DNA of 64,000 bases from Alphaproteobacteria bacterium UBA1301 (lineage in GTDB: Bacteria; Pseudomonadota; Alphaproteobacteria; Micropepsales; Micropepsaceae), in assembly GCA_002307725.1 (NCBI GenBank), contig DBUB01000002.1:143058-207057 (forward strand), given 5' to 3'. The notes under the pieces were generated by a model that saw nothing but the letters and a program-made list of their open reading frames with translations, did not search any database and was not told where the DNA came from. The position numbers were made by a program, and so were the translations under genes. Each line of letters opens with the position of its first letter. Positions within the stretch are counted from its first letter, which is position 1. Of the stretch, positions 25,651 through 34,079 are shown piece after piece.

Positions 25651-26535
25651 ATGGCCACAATCGTCTCCATGACGCGCCCAGATGATATGAAGCGTATGGC
25701 CGATGCCATTGCGTTTCTCACCGCCCGTTACCAGGGCCAGCCGAGCCTGGAAGCGGCCGCGGCGGCGGTCGGCCTGTCGCCGTTCCACTTCCAGCGCCTG
25801 TTTACGGCCCATGTCGGGGTCAGCCCCAAGGCGTTTGTCGGCCATCTCACCCTCGACCACGCCAAACGCGAACTGGCGCGAGGGGCCAGCGTCCTGGCCG
25901 CGGCTTTGGAAGCGGGATTATCGGGCCCGTCGCGGTTGCATGATCTGTGTTTGAAGATCGAAGCCATGACCCCGGGCGATTACGCCAAGGCCGGTGCCGG
26001 GCTCACCATCGATGCCGGTTTTGCCTGGTCGCCGTTCGGTCTCGCGATTGTCACCGCAACGGAGAAAGGCGTCTGCGGCCTCGGCTTCGGCGACGACGAA
26101 GCGGCGATGCTCGCCGACATGACGGCGCGCTGGCCGAAAGCCACCTATCGCCACAACGATGCTCGCGCAGCGAAACTAATCGAAAAAATCTTCGCGGCGG
26201 CGCGGGATGAAGCGTTGCCGCTGCATCTGATGGGCACGCCATTCCAGATCAAAGTCTGGGAAGCGCTTCTCGCCATTCCGAGTGGCGCGCTCTCGACCTA
26301 CGGCACGATCGCAGGAGGACTCAAGAATCCCAACGCCTGTCGCGCCGTCGGCGCCGCGGTCGGAAAAAATCCGATTTCCTGGCTGATCCCGTGCCACCGC
26401 GTGCTGGGATCAAGCGGCGCGCTCACTGGCTATCATTGGGGCGTAGAAAGAAAACGCGCGATGCTTGCTGTAGAAGCAGCGAAGCTCAATCAGGAAAGCC
26501 CCAGCACGTCGGTCATCACTTCGGTCATGCTGTAA
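25651..26535 (+). CDS. AraC-type HTH fused to O6-methylguanine-DNA methyltransferase (Ada-like)
   Basis: A 294-residue fusion. Residues about 8-105 form an AraC-type HTH (ARYQGQPSLEAAAAAVGLSPFHFQRLF). The C-terminal half is an Ogt/Ada alkyltransferase with PCHRVLGSSGALTGY, acceptor Cys248. The E. coli Ada N-terminal zinc domain that repairs phosphotriesters is absent, so sensing, if any, must use another route. The start is uncertain: ATG at 25651 is used, while 25615 and 25669 are also possible. The last 46 bp overlap dapB antisense. The product probably repairs O6-alkylguanine. Confidence 0.88.
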   Translation: MATIVSMTRPDDMKRMADAIAFLTARYQGQPSLEAAAAAVGLSPFHFQRLFTAHVGVSPKAFVGHLTLDHAKRELARGASVLAAALEAGLSGPSRLHDLCLKIEAMTPGDYAKAGAGLTIDAGFAWSPFGLAIVTATEKGVCGLGFGDDEAAMLADMTARWPKATYRHNDARAAKLIEKIFAAARDEALPLHLMGTPFQIKVWEALLAIPSGALSTYGTIAGGLKNPNACRAVGAAVGKNPISWLIPCHRVLGSSGALTGYHWGVERKRAMLAVEAAKLNQESPSTSVITSVML

Positions 26536-27311
26536 AGACCTTCCTTCTTACCCTGGCCCCACAGACACGCCTGTACTGCACCTTGGGCGAAGATCGAACG
26601 GTCCTCGGCGATGTGGCTGAGCACCAGGCGTTCGCCTTCACCGGCCAGAATCACTTGGTGATCGCCGACCACGGTGCCGCCACGCAGCGCCGCAAAGCCG
26701 ATGGTACCGGCCACCCGCGCGCCGGTGACGCCATCGCGCCCGCGCACCGCATGATCTTCGAGTGCAATCCCGCGCCCATCAGCTGCCGCCTTGCCCAAGA
26801 GTAGTGCCGTACCGGAAGGGGCATCCACTTTCTTGTTGTGGTGCATCTCGACGATTTCGATGTCGAAGCCGGGCAGCGATTTGGCTGCCTGCTTGACCAG
26901 CGCCGCCAGCACATTGACGCCGCGGCTCATATTGCCGGATTTTACGATCACCGCGTGGCGCGCCGCGGCGGCGATTTTTGCATCATCGTCGGCCGAAAAC
27001 CCGGTCGAGCCGATCACATCGACAATCTGCGCCTGGGCGACGAGGCCGGCCAGTTCCACCGATACTTTCGGTGTCGTGAAATCGACCAGCGCCTCAGCCT
27101 TGGCGATCACCGGCAACGGATCGCCGGTCACCGCCACACCCAGTGCACCAATGCCCGCCAGCGTCCCCGCATCCTGGCCAATCAGCGGATGTCCTTTGGC
27201 TTCGAAGGCGCCGGAAACCACGCAGCCTTTGGTTTCGCTGATGATCCGCACCAGGGTGCGGCCCATGCGCCCGGCGGCCCCTGCCACCACGATGCGGATG
27301 TCGCTCATCAT
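26490..27311 (-). CDS. dapB: 4-hydroxy-tetrahydrodipicolinate reductase DapB
   Basis: Reduces 4-hydroxy-tetrahydrodipicolinate with NAD(P)H in lysine and diaminopimelate synthesis. The protein is 273 residues. The N-terminal AGAAGRMGRTL binds the cofactor, DFTTPKV and STGFSADDD follow, and the catalytic and substrate motifs are VEMHHNKKVDAPSGTA. There are tandem ATG codons at 27311 and 27308; either could start it. It directly follows the grpE stop, so hrcA-grpE-dapB is likely one transcript. Confidence 0.95.
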   Translation of the reverse strand: MMSDIRIVVAGAAGRMGRTLVRIISETKGCVVSGAFEAKGHPLIGQDAGTLAGIGALGVAVTGDPLPVIAKAEALVDFTTPKVSVELAGLVAQAQIVDVIGSTGFSADDDAKIAAAARHAVIVKSGNMSRGVNVLAALVKQAAKSLPGFDIEIVEMHHNKKVDAPSGTALLLGKAAADGRGIALEDHAVRGRDGVTGARVAGTIGFAALRGGTVVGDHQVILAGEGERLVLSHIAEDRSIFAQGAVQACLWGQGKKEGLYSMTEVMTDVLGLS

Positions 27312-27887
27312 TCAGGCTTTCATATCGACGTTCGGCGTGGAATCTTCCTTGCGCGCCACGGTGACCATGGCGGGGCGGAGAAGGCGGCCGTTGAGCGTGT
27401 AGCCGGTTTGGATCACATGCACGATGGCGCCCGGCGGCTTGCCTTCGCCCGGCACTTCGGCGACCGCCTGATGAAGATTGGGATCGAACTTGGCATCGGA
27501 AGTGTCGATGATCTTGACGCCGTGCTGTTCCATGGCGGCGAGCAGTTGGCGTTCGGTCACTTCGACGCCGTCGATCACACCCTTGACTTGCGGATCGGCG
27601 GCTTCGCGCTTTTCCGGCGGACAAGCGGCAAGCGCACGGGAGAAATTATCGGCGACCGTCAGCATGTCACGGGCGAACCGCGTCACCGCAAATTGCGACG
27701 CATCCTGCTTTTCACGTTCGGCGCGGCGGCGGGTGTTTTCGAGCTCCGCCAGGGCGCGCAGCCGCTGATCCTTCAGCTCCGCGTTTTCGGCGTTGAGCGC
27801 CTGTACCACGGCCAGCACTTGTTCGAGTTCATCGGGCGCCGGTCCATCCTTGGGCGCGTCTTGTTGCGGTTCGTTATCCTCAGCCAT
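27312..27887 (-). CDS. grpE: Nucleotide exchange factor GrpE
   Basis: Releases ADP from DnaK. The protein is 191 residues: an acidic N-terminus, a long coiled-coil helix (about 20-85), then the beta-wing domain with HGVKIIDTSDAKFDPNLHQAV and VIQTGYTLNGRLLRPAMV. It lies 9 bp downstream of hrcA. dnaK and dnaJ are not in the window. Confidence 0.95.
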   Translation of the reverse strand: MAEDNEPQQDAPKDGPAPDELEQVLAVVQALNAENAELKDQRLRALAELENTRRRAEREKQDASQFAVTRFARDMLTVADNFSRALAACPPEKREAADPQVKGVIDGVEVTERQLLAAMEQHGVKIIDTSDAKFDPNLHQAVAEVPGEGKPPGAIVHVIQTGYTLNGRLLRPAMVTVARKEDSTPNVDMKA

Positions 27888-27896
27888 CTGACAATC

Positions 27897-28955
27897 CTAT
27901 CCGAGCAAACGTCCGATCACACGGGCCGTGTGGTCCACGATCGGGATGATGCGTGCATAATTCAGGCGCGTCGGACCGAGAACGCCGATCACGCCCACGA
28001 CTTTGCCTTTGCTGTTCACGTAGGGCGCCGCCACGATGGACGAGCCCGACAGGCTGAACAAGCGGTTTTCCGAGCCAATGAAGATACGCACGCCGTCGCC
28101 TTCGCGCGCCAGTTCGAGCAGCCGGATCAATTCGTTCTTGCGTTCGATGTCGTCGAACAGGGTGCGAATGCGATCGAGATCGCCTTGCGCTTCCAGCGAC
28201 TCCAGCAAGTGGCTGGTGCCGCGCACGATCAGCACTTTTTCGTCGCCTTCCGTCGGAGCGGATAGCGTGGCGAGGCCTTCGGCGACGATCTTGGCGGTCA
28301 GCACGTCGAGTTCGGCGCGCTCGCCTTCGAGTTCACCCAAAATTCCGCTGCGCGCATCATCGATGGTGCGGCCCGCCAGCCGCGCGGAGAGGTAATTGGT
28401 CGCCTCGGCCAGCGCCGAAACCGGCAGTCCCGGCGGGACATTGATCAGCCGGTTCTCGACCTGGCCATCTTCCGACACCATGATGACCATCGCCTTGCCC
28501 GGTGACAGCGCGACGAATTCGATGTGCTTAAGGGGGCTGTCCTGCTTGGCAGCGACCACCACCCCGGCGCAGCGCGACAGGCCTGACAGCATGGTAGTGG
28601 CCTGGGTCAGAAGGTCTTCCATGCCGCCGTCGGAACCGGCAAGCTTGGCTTCGATGTCGTCGCGTTCGGTCGCCGCCATATCGCCGATCTGCAACAGGCC
28701 ATCGACGAAGAGGCGAAGCCCGCGCTCGGTGGGGACCCGTCCGGCGCTGGTGTGGGGGGCATAGAGCAGGCCCATGGCCTCCAAATCGGCCATCACATTA
28801 CGGACCGAGGCCGGCGACAGAGCGATGGGAAGGATCTGCGACAGGGTGCGCGAGCCTACCGGTTCACCGGTGTTAAGGAACGCCTCGACCAGATGGCGAA
28901 AGACCTCGCGCTGGCGATCGGCCAAGATCGCGGCGCTCATCATCGGCGAACTCAT
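27897..28955 (-). CDS. hrcA: Heat-inducible transcription repressor HrcA
   Basis: Represses groE and sometimes dnaK operons by binding CIRCE; its folding depends on GroEL. The protein is 352 residues starting at MSSPMMSAA, with AGGA eight bases upstream. An upstream ATG at 29021 would run into the rph leader. The winged-helix domain has EPVGSRTLSQ, SPASVRNVMADLEAMGLLYAPHTSAGRVPT split over the first 75 residues. I see no CIRCE inverted repeat upstream of hrcA, so the operon is probably not self-repressed by that element. Confidence 0.94.
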   Translation of the reverse strand: MSSPMMSAAILADRQREVFRHLVEAFLNTGEPVGSRTLSQILPIALSPASVRNVMADLEAMGLLYAPHTSAGRVPTERGLRLFVDGLLQIGDMAATERDDIEAKLAGSDGGMEDLLTQATTMLSGLSRCAGVVVAAKQDSPLKHIEFVALSPGKAMVIMVSEDGQVENRLINVPPGLPVSALAEATNYLSARLAGRTIDDARSGILGELEGERAELDVLTAKIVAEGLATLSAPTEGDEKVLIVRGTSHLLESLEAQGDLDRIRTLFDDIERKNELIRLLELAREGDGVRIFIGSENRLFSLSGSSIVAAPYVNSKGKVVGVIGVLGPTRLNYARIIPIVDHTARVIGRLLG

Positions 28956-29064
28956 AGTTAAGTCCTTGAATGCCCTGCGAATTGCCGCACAGTCCTGAGC
29001 GGGTTTGCTTTTCCGCGTCAAGCCGCTAGGTAACGGCCTGCAATCGAAGTTTCAAGGTGTGCAC

Positions 29065-29772
29065 ATGCGTGACCGGGCCCCCGACCAAATTCGTGAAGTT
29101 TCTCTGACGCCCGGCTTTGCCAAACACGCCGAGGGCTCGTGCCTCGTGAAGTGCGGCGACACCCATGTTTTGGTCACCGCTTCCCTTGAGGAAACTATAC
29201 CATCCTTCCTGCGTGGTTCAGGCAAGGGGTGGGTGACAGCCGAATATGGCATGCTGCCGCGGGCCACCGGCACCCGCATGCGCCGCGAGGCCGCCGTCGG
29301 CAAGCAATCGGGCCGCACCCAAGAGATTCAGCGCCTGATTGGCCGGTCTTTGCGCGCCGTGGTGGATCTGTCGGCAATGGGCGAACGCCAGATCGTCATC
29401 GATTGCGACGTGTTGCAGGCCGATGGCGGCACCCGCACCGCCTCGATCACCGGCGGCTATGTCGCACTCGCCCAGTGCATCAAGTTCATGAAAGCGACCG
29501 GCATGGCGACCAAGCCGGTGCTCAAGGACAATGTCGCAGCGATCAGTTGTGGAATCGTGGCGGGTGCCCCGGTTCTCGATCTTGATTATGCCGAAGATTC
29601 CACTGCCCAGACCGACGCTAATTTCGTCATGACCGGCACCGGCGGCCTGGTGGAGATTCAAGGCACCGCGGAAGGCGCCCCGTTCTCCGACGAGGAATTT
29701 GCCAAATTGCTCGGTCTGGCCCGCAAAGGCATCGGCGAGTTGGTGGAATTGCAGAAGAGGGCGCTGGATTAG
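29065..29772 (+). CDS. rph: Ribonuclease PH
   Basis: A phosphorolytic 3'-5' exonuclease that trims tRNA precursors and structured RNA. The protein is 235 residues, starting at MRDRAPDQIREV. It has GSCLVKCGDTHVLV, GWVTAEYGMLPRAT and QSGRTQEIQRLIGRSLRA, with the phosphate site and DCDVLQADGGTRTASI. It is divergent from hrcA and followed after 13 bp by rdgB, a frequent pairing. Confidence 0.95.
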   Translation: MRDRAPDQIREVSLTPGFAKHAEGSCLVKCGDTHVLVTASLEETIPSFLRGSGKGWVTAEYGMLPRATGTRMRREAAVGKQSGRTQEIQRLIGRSLRAVVDLSAMGERQIVIDCDVLQADGGTRTASITGGYVALAQCIKFMKATGMATKPVLKDNVAAISCGIVAGAPVLDLDYAEDSTAQTDANFVMTGTGGLVEIQGTAEGAPFSDEEFAKLLGLARKGIGELVELQKRALD

Positions 29773-29785
29773 GGAGTTGGGGCGC

Positions 29786-30385
29786 ATGAAGCTGCCGAAG
29801 GGTTGCACCCTCGTCGTTGCCAGCCACAACAAGGGCAAGGTACGCGAGATTATCGATCTGCTAGCGCCATTCGGGATCGCCGTGAAGGGCGCCGGCGAGC
29901 TTGGTCTTGCCGAGCCCGAAGAAACCGGAACGACCTTCGCCGAGAATGCGATCCTGAAAGCCCGCGCCGCAGCCCTCGCCACCAAGGCGTATGCGCTGGC
30001 CGATGATTCCGGCCTCTCTGTTGCCGCCCTCGGCGGCTCTCCCGGCATCTATTCGGCGCGCTGGGCCGGTGAAGGTCGCGATTTTTCGGTCGCGATGGAT
30101 AAAATCAAACGGCTGTTCGATGAACTGAAGCTCAGCAATTACGCGGCCAAGTTTGTCTGTTCCCTGGCGCTGTGCGATCCGCAAGGCAACGTGAATGTGT
30201 ACGAAGGCGACGTGCACGGCCATCTCGAATTTCCCCCGCGTGGCAAAAACGGCTTCGGTTACGATCCAATTTTCGTTGCCAATGGGATGAAACAAACCTT
30301 CGGCGAAATCGATCCGACGGAGAAGCATGCCATCAGCCACCGTGCCAAGGCGTTCGAGAAATTTGCCAAGGCGGTCCTTGCATGA
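29786..30385 (+). CDS. rdgB: dITP/XTP pyrophosphatase (RdgB/HAM1)
   Basis: Removes deaminated purine nucleoside triphosphates from the pool. The protein is 199 residues, with SHNKGKVREI at the N-terminus, TTFAENAILKA, the active-site DDSGL, GFGYDPIFV and ISHRAKA. The ribosome site is a GGGAG/TTGGGG stretch. The stop overlaps the hemW start as ATGA. Confidence 0.94.
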   Translation: MKLPKGCTLVVASHNKGKVREIIDLLAPFGIAVKGAGELGLAEPEETGTTFAENAILKARAAALATKAYALADDSGLSVAALGGSPGIYSARWAGEGRDFSVAMDKIKRLFDELKLSNYAAKFVCSLALCDPQGNVNVYEGDVHGHLEFPPRGKNGFGYDPIFVANGMKQTFGEIDPTEKHAISHRAKAFEKFAKAVLA

Positions 30386-31524
30386 CGGGCTTCGGCCTTT
30401 ACATTCATTGGCCGTTCTGTGCGGCCAAGTGCCCGTATTGCGATTTCAATTCCCATGTCCGCCCTGCCATCGACGAAGATGGCTGGTGCCATGCCATTCT
30501 TGCCGAAATGGCGTATGTCGCGGCGTTGCAAGGCGATGTGCGGCCGGTGGTCGAAACGATATTTTTCGGCGGTGGCACACCGTCGCTGATGCGCGGCGCC
30601 AGCGTCGAAAAAATTCTCAACGAAGCTAAACGTCTGTGGCCGTGGGCCAACGATGTGGAAATCACGCTGGAAGCCAATCCGGCTAGCGCCGATGCGTCGC
30701 GCTTTGCCGATTACCGTGCCGCAGGCATCAATCGCGTCTCGCTCGGCCTTCAGGCCCTCAATGATGCCGATCTTCGCTTCCTCGGCCGTCTGCATAATCT
30801 GGCGGAAGCCAAAGCCGCGCTGGCGCTGGCGTTCAAGACCTTCAATCGCGTCTCGCTTGATCTGATCTATGCCCGCCCGGGCCAGACGGTTGCGGCGTGG
30901 AAAGCCGAACTTGCTGAAGCGCTCGCCTTCGGCACTTCACATCTGTCGCTTTATCAGCTCACTATCGAGCCGCAGACACCGTTCGCCGCGCTCTACCAGA
31001 AGGGCAAAATTCCCATTCCCGACGACGACCGCGCCGCTACGCTGTATGAGACGACGCAGGAACTCACCTCCGTCGCCGGTCTGCCCGCTTACGAAGTCTC
31101 CAATCACGCCCGCCCCGGCGAAGAAGCGCGGCACAATCTGATCTATTGGCGCTACGGTTCTTATGCCGGTTTCGGTCCCGGTGCGCATGGACGGCTGGAG
31201 CTTGGCGGCAAACGTTTTGCCTCGGCCTGCGAGCGCGTGCCGGAGCGCTGGATGGATCGCGTCGCGCGGGACGGCCACGGCTTCGTTGCCTGGGACGAAA
31301 TTGCCCCCCCCGACGCCGCGCGCGAACATCTATTGATGAACCTGCGGCTAGTGGAAGGTCTCGATCTCGCCGATTACCGCGCCCGCTGGAATACCGCGCC
31401 CAATCCCACCCGTATCGCCGATCTTGTTGAACAAGGTCTCGTCGCGCTGGAAGGTACCCAGCTTTGCGTCACGCCCACCGGCATGCTGGTGCTGAATGCG
31501 GTGATTGCTACCTTAGTTAATTAA
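30382..31524 (+). CDS. hemW: Radical SAM heme chaperone HemW
   Basis: A 380-residue HemN-like radical SAM protein that carries heme to membrane targets rather than oxidising coproporphyrinogen. The 4Fe-4S motif is C13-X3-C17-X2-C20 in WPFCAAKCPYC. The HNxxYW motif characteristic of HemW is present as HNLIYWRYG. The start lies in the ATGA overlap with rdgB. The 3' end overlaps the lpoA-like gene by 4 bp. A run of eight C (31304-31311) lies in codons for Ala-Pro-Pro. Confidence 0.92.
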   Translation: MTGFGLYIHWPFCAAKCPYCDFNSHVRPAIDEDGWCHAILAEMAYVAALQGDVRPVVETIFFGGGTPSLMRGASVEKILNEAKRLWPWANDVEITLEANPASADASRFADYRAAGINRVSLGLQALNDADLRFLGRLHNLAEAKAALALAFKTFNRVSLDLIYARPGQTVAAWKAELAEALAFGTSHLSLYQLTIEPQTPFAALYQKGKIPIPDDDRAATLYETTQELTSVAGLPAYEVSNHARPGEEARHNLIYWRYGSYAGFGPGAHGRLELGGKRFASACERVPERWMDRVARDGHGFVAWDEIAPPDAAREHLLMNLRLVEGLDLADYRARWNTAPNPTRIADLVEQGLVALEGTQLCVTPTGMLVLNAVIATLVN

Positions 31525-32756
31525 GATCTCGGGCCGGCCTGGAACGTCGTCGGTGCCGGACTGACCAAGGTGAATCCGCCCGGTTCCACCGCTAGCACTG
31601 CGAGGCCCCGATCGACCGTGCCGTCCGGCGCAAAACGGAAGACGCCGCTGACGCCGCTGAAGCCGTTGGGATCGGTGATCGCTCGCGGGGTAAAGCGGTG
31701 ATAAGGCACGCCGTTCGCCAGCAGCGCCACCAGCGACACGGCATCGTAGGCGAGCGAGGCCAGTTGCGGCGGTTCGCCACCGAAGGTGGTGTGGTATTTG
31801 GCGTTGAAGGCATCGTCGGTAGAGGGCTGCGGCGCCGCGAACCAAGCGTCCGCGAGCAGGCTTTCCTTCTGACTGCCGGGTTCGTACCACAGGCCGGTGC
31901 CGAGCAGCTTCACCTTGGCTGGATCGACGTTGCTGTAAGCCAGTGTCTGGGCCAGCCCGCGGAGTAGCGAACCGCCTTGCGGCACCAGAATGGCATCGCA
32001 ACCGGCTTTGGCCACGATTGCAGCGGGGTCGGCCAGCGCCCCGGAATTGGGCGAAAAGCGCGCCACCACACAGACCGGAACATGAGCTTCCTCGGCGGCT
32101 TTCCGGAATGCCTGTTCCACCACGTCGCCATAGGCCGTCTGCGGGATCAAGGCGCCGATCTTGGTGCGGCCCTGGCTGACGGCATAGCTGACGATGCGCT
32201 TGACTTCGTTCTGCGGCTGGAAGCTGAGGAGGTAGATGCCGTTGCCCGCCACCCTGCGGTCGGTAGAGAAGGCCAGCACCGGCACGCCGTGATCGCGCGC
32301 CAGCGGTGCCACCGCTTCGACCGAACCCGAGAACAGCGGCCCGACAATCACTTCGGCGCCCTCATTAAGCAGCTTTTGGGCCGCGGCGGCGGCATCGGCC
32401 GAGGTTCCGGTGTCCTCCGCGGTCATCAGAATGATATTGCGGTTGCCGGCGTCATAGAGTGCCAATTCCGCCGCCCGCATCATGGACTTGGCCAGCGCGC
32501 GCACGCTGGCGCTGGCATTGTCGAACGGCAGGATGACACCGACCCGTACCGGGGTGATGCCGGCCGGGATATTGGCGAGCTTGAGGAATTGGGGGGATTC
32601 GGCCGAGATCTGGTGCGGCGCTGGCGGCGGTTCGGGGGCTACGGGGACGGGCGGCAGCACCTGCTGATTGGCGCAAGCACCTATCGTGAGGCACGCAGCA
32701 ATGGCAAAAAGGCGCCGTAAGGGGCGGGCAAAGGACTCGAGTAATGACGAAGACAT
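31521..32756 (-). CDS. LpoA-like penicillin-binding protein activator lipoprotein (periplasmic-binding fold)
   Basis: A 411-residue lipoprotein: a signal with the lipobox-like IGACAN (Cys28), a proline-rich linker, then a periplasmic-binding-protein type I domain (about 70-405; VRVGVILPFDNASASVRALAKSMMRAAELALYD). It matches the C-terminal domain of LpoA, which activates PBP1A from the outer membrane in gammaproteobacteria. The gene order rsmI-yraN next to it is the same as in E. coli, which supports the name, but the N-terminal TPR domain of LpoA is missing. An amino-acid-binding role is a less likely alternative. A good GAGGAG site precedes the ATG. Confidence 0.8.
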   Translation of the reverse strand: MSSSLLESFARPLRRLFAIAACLTIGACANQQVLPPVPVAPEPPPAPHQISAESPQFLKLANIPAGITPVRVGVILPFDNASASVRALAKSMMRAAELALYDAGNRNIILMTAEDTGTSADAAAAAQKLLNEGAEVIVGPLFSGSVEAVAPLARDHGVPVLAFSTDRRVAGNGIYLLSFQPQNEVKRIVSYAVSQGRTKIGALIPQTAYGDVVEQAFRKAAEEAHVPVCVVARFSPNSGALADPAAIVAKAGCDAILVPQGGSLLRGLAQTLAYSNVDPAKVKLLGTGLWYEPGSQKESLLADAWFAAPQPSTDDAFNAKYHTTFGGEPPQLASLAYDAVSLVALLANGVPYHRFTPRAITDPNGFSGVSGVFRFAPDGTVDRGLAVLAVEPGGFTLVSPAPTTFQAGPRS

Positions 32757-33667
32757 GGAGGGCTCCTCAACGCGGCGAGCCTAAGCATTCCGGGACGCCG
32801 GTACAATCGCCGGAACAGTCGCTGCCGTCCGGGCTTTACGTCGTCGCCACGCCGATCGGCAATGCACGCGATGTCACTTTGCGGGCGCTGGACGTGCTCG
32901 AAGGGGTCGATTTAATCGCCGCCGAAGACACCCGTGTGACCTCCAAGCTCCTTACCATCTTTGCGATTTCGCGGCCGTTGACGGCTTATAACGACCACAA
33001 TGGCCCGCATGAGCGCCCGCGCCTCCTCGCCAAGCTGCGCCAGGGCGCGCGGATTGCCCTGGTTAGCGACGCCGGTACGCCGCTGGTCTCCGATCCCGGT
33101 TACAAGCTGGTTCGCGAGGCACTCGCAGAAGGCATTGCTGTCCATGCCCTGCCGGGAGCTTCGGCGGCGCTCACCGGTCTAGCGCTGGCGGGCCTGCCGA
33201 CCGATCGTTTCCTGTTTGCCGGGTTCCTGCCACCCAAATCAGCCGAGCGCCGCACTTGGCTCGCCGAATTGAAGAGTTTGCGCGCCACGCTGATCTTTTA
33301 TGATTCACCGCAACGTTTGGCGGAGTCGCTGGTCGATTTGGCGGCAGTATTGGGCGACCGTCCAGCTGCGGTAACGCGCGAACTCACCAAGCTGCACGAA
33401 GAAGTGCGGCGTGGCAGCTTGCAGGAATTGGCTGCGGCCTATGCTGCAGAAGACCAGCCCAGGGGCGAGATCACGCTGCTGGTCGGTCCGGCGGAAGAAG
33501 CCGAAATCGATTTTGCCGCGGTCGATGCCGCGCTCGACAAAGCGCTCGAATTCATGCCGGTGCGGGCGGCGGTCGATCTGGTGTCCGAATTGCTGAAGGC
33601 ACCGCGCAAACAAGTCTATGCTCGTGCTCTGGCGAAAAAAGATGAACGACCGGACCAAGACGCGTAA
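32744..33667 (+). CDS. rsmI: 16S rRNA (cytidine-2'-O) methyltransferase RsmI
   Basis: Methylates the ribose of C1402 in 16S rRNA. The protein is 307 residues with LYVVATPIGNARDVTLRAL, AAEDTRVT, LVSDAGTPLVSDPGYKL and GASAALTGLALAGLP. The ATG at 32744 lies inside the first codons of the divergent lpoA-like gene, so the two coding regions overlap head to head by 13 bp. AGGA eight bases upstream supports this start. yraN begins inside its end. Confidence 0.94.
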   Translation: MTKTWRAPQRGEPKHSGTPVQSPEQSLPSGLYVVATPIGNARDVTLRALDVLEGVDLIAAEDTRVTSKLLTIFAISRPLTAYNDHNGPHERPRLLAKLRQGARIALVSDAGTPLVSDPGYKLVREALAEGIAVHALPGASAALTGLALAGLPTDRFLFAGFLPPKSAERRTWLAELKSLRATLIFYDSPQRLAESLVDLAAVLGDRPAAVTRELTKLHEEVRRGSLQELAAAYAAEDQPRGEITLLVGPAEEAEIDFAAVDAALDKALEFMPVRAAVDLVSELLKAPRKQVYARALAKKDERPDQDA

Positions 33668-34013
33668 GGCGGCGGAAAAGCGCGGGCGGCGCGGCGAGTT
33701 GTTCGCGGCGCTGCTGCTCGTTTGCAAGGGCTATCGCATTCTCGGCCGCCGGGTGAAGATGCGCGTCGGCGAGATCGATCTCATCGCCAAAGCCCCGTCC
33801 GGCATCATCTGCTTTATTGAAGTGAAAGCCCGCCCTGACGAGGGCCTCGCCGTCGAAGCCGTCGGCCTGCGCCAGCGCGGCCGGATCGTGCGCGCGGCAA
33901 AGGCCTATCTCGCCAACCGGCCGGCCGCGGCGCGGTTTGATGTCATCACCGTCATCCCCGGCCGTTTTCCGCGCCACTTGAAAGACGCTTGGCGCCCGGA
34001 TGACGTAATGTAG
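33642..34013 (+). CDS. YraN/UPF0102 nuclease-like protein
   Basis: A 123-residue protein of the UPF0102 family, a restriction-endonuclease-like fold of unproven function, possibly in DNA repair or recombination. The motif GEIDLIAK followed by ICFIEVKARPDEG gives the D-X(n)-E-X-K active-site pattern. It overlaps the end of rsmI by 26 bp, as in many proteobacteria. The start is set at MNDRTKTRK. Confidence 0.88.
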   Translation: MNDRTKTRKAAEKRGRRGELFAALLLVCKGYRILGRRVKMRVGEIDLIAKAPSGIICFIEVKARPDEGLAVEAVGLRQRGRIVRAAKAYLANRPAAARFDVITVIPGRFPRHLKDAWRPDDVM

Positions 34014-34079
34014 TGGGGGGTTGCCGCCGCGCCGCGCAATCAGATCTTATATAAAGCTTGCCGAAAAAGGACTTCCGTC

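Noticed and set aside
26838..28265. A 475-codon plus-strand open frame across dapB, grpE and hrcA
   Set aside because: Antisense to three conserved genes, with His- and Asp-rich translation typical of a shadow frame.
28956..29064. Possible CIRCE element between hrcA and rph
   Set aside because: No TTAGCACTC-N9-GAGTGCTAA pattern, even allowing several mismatches.
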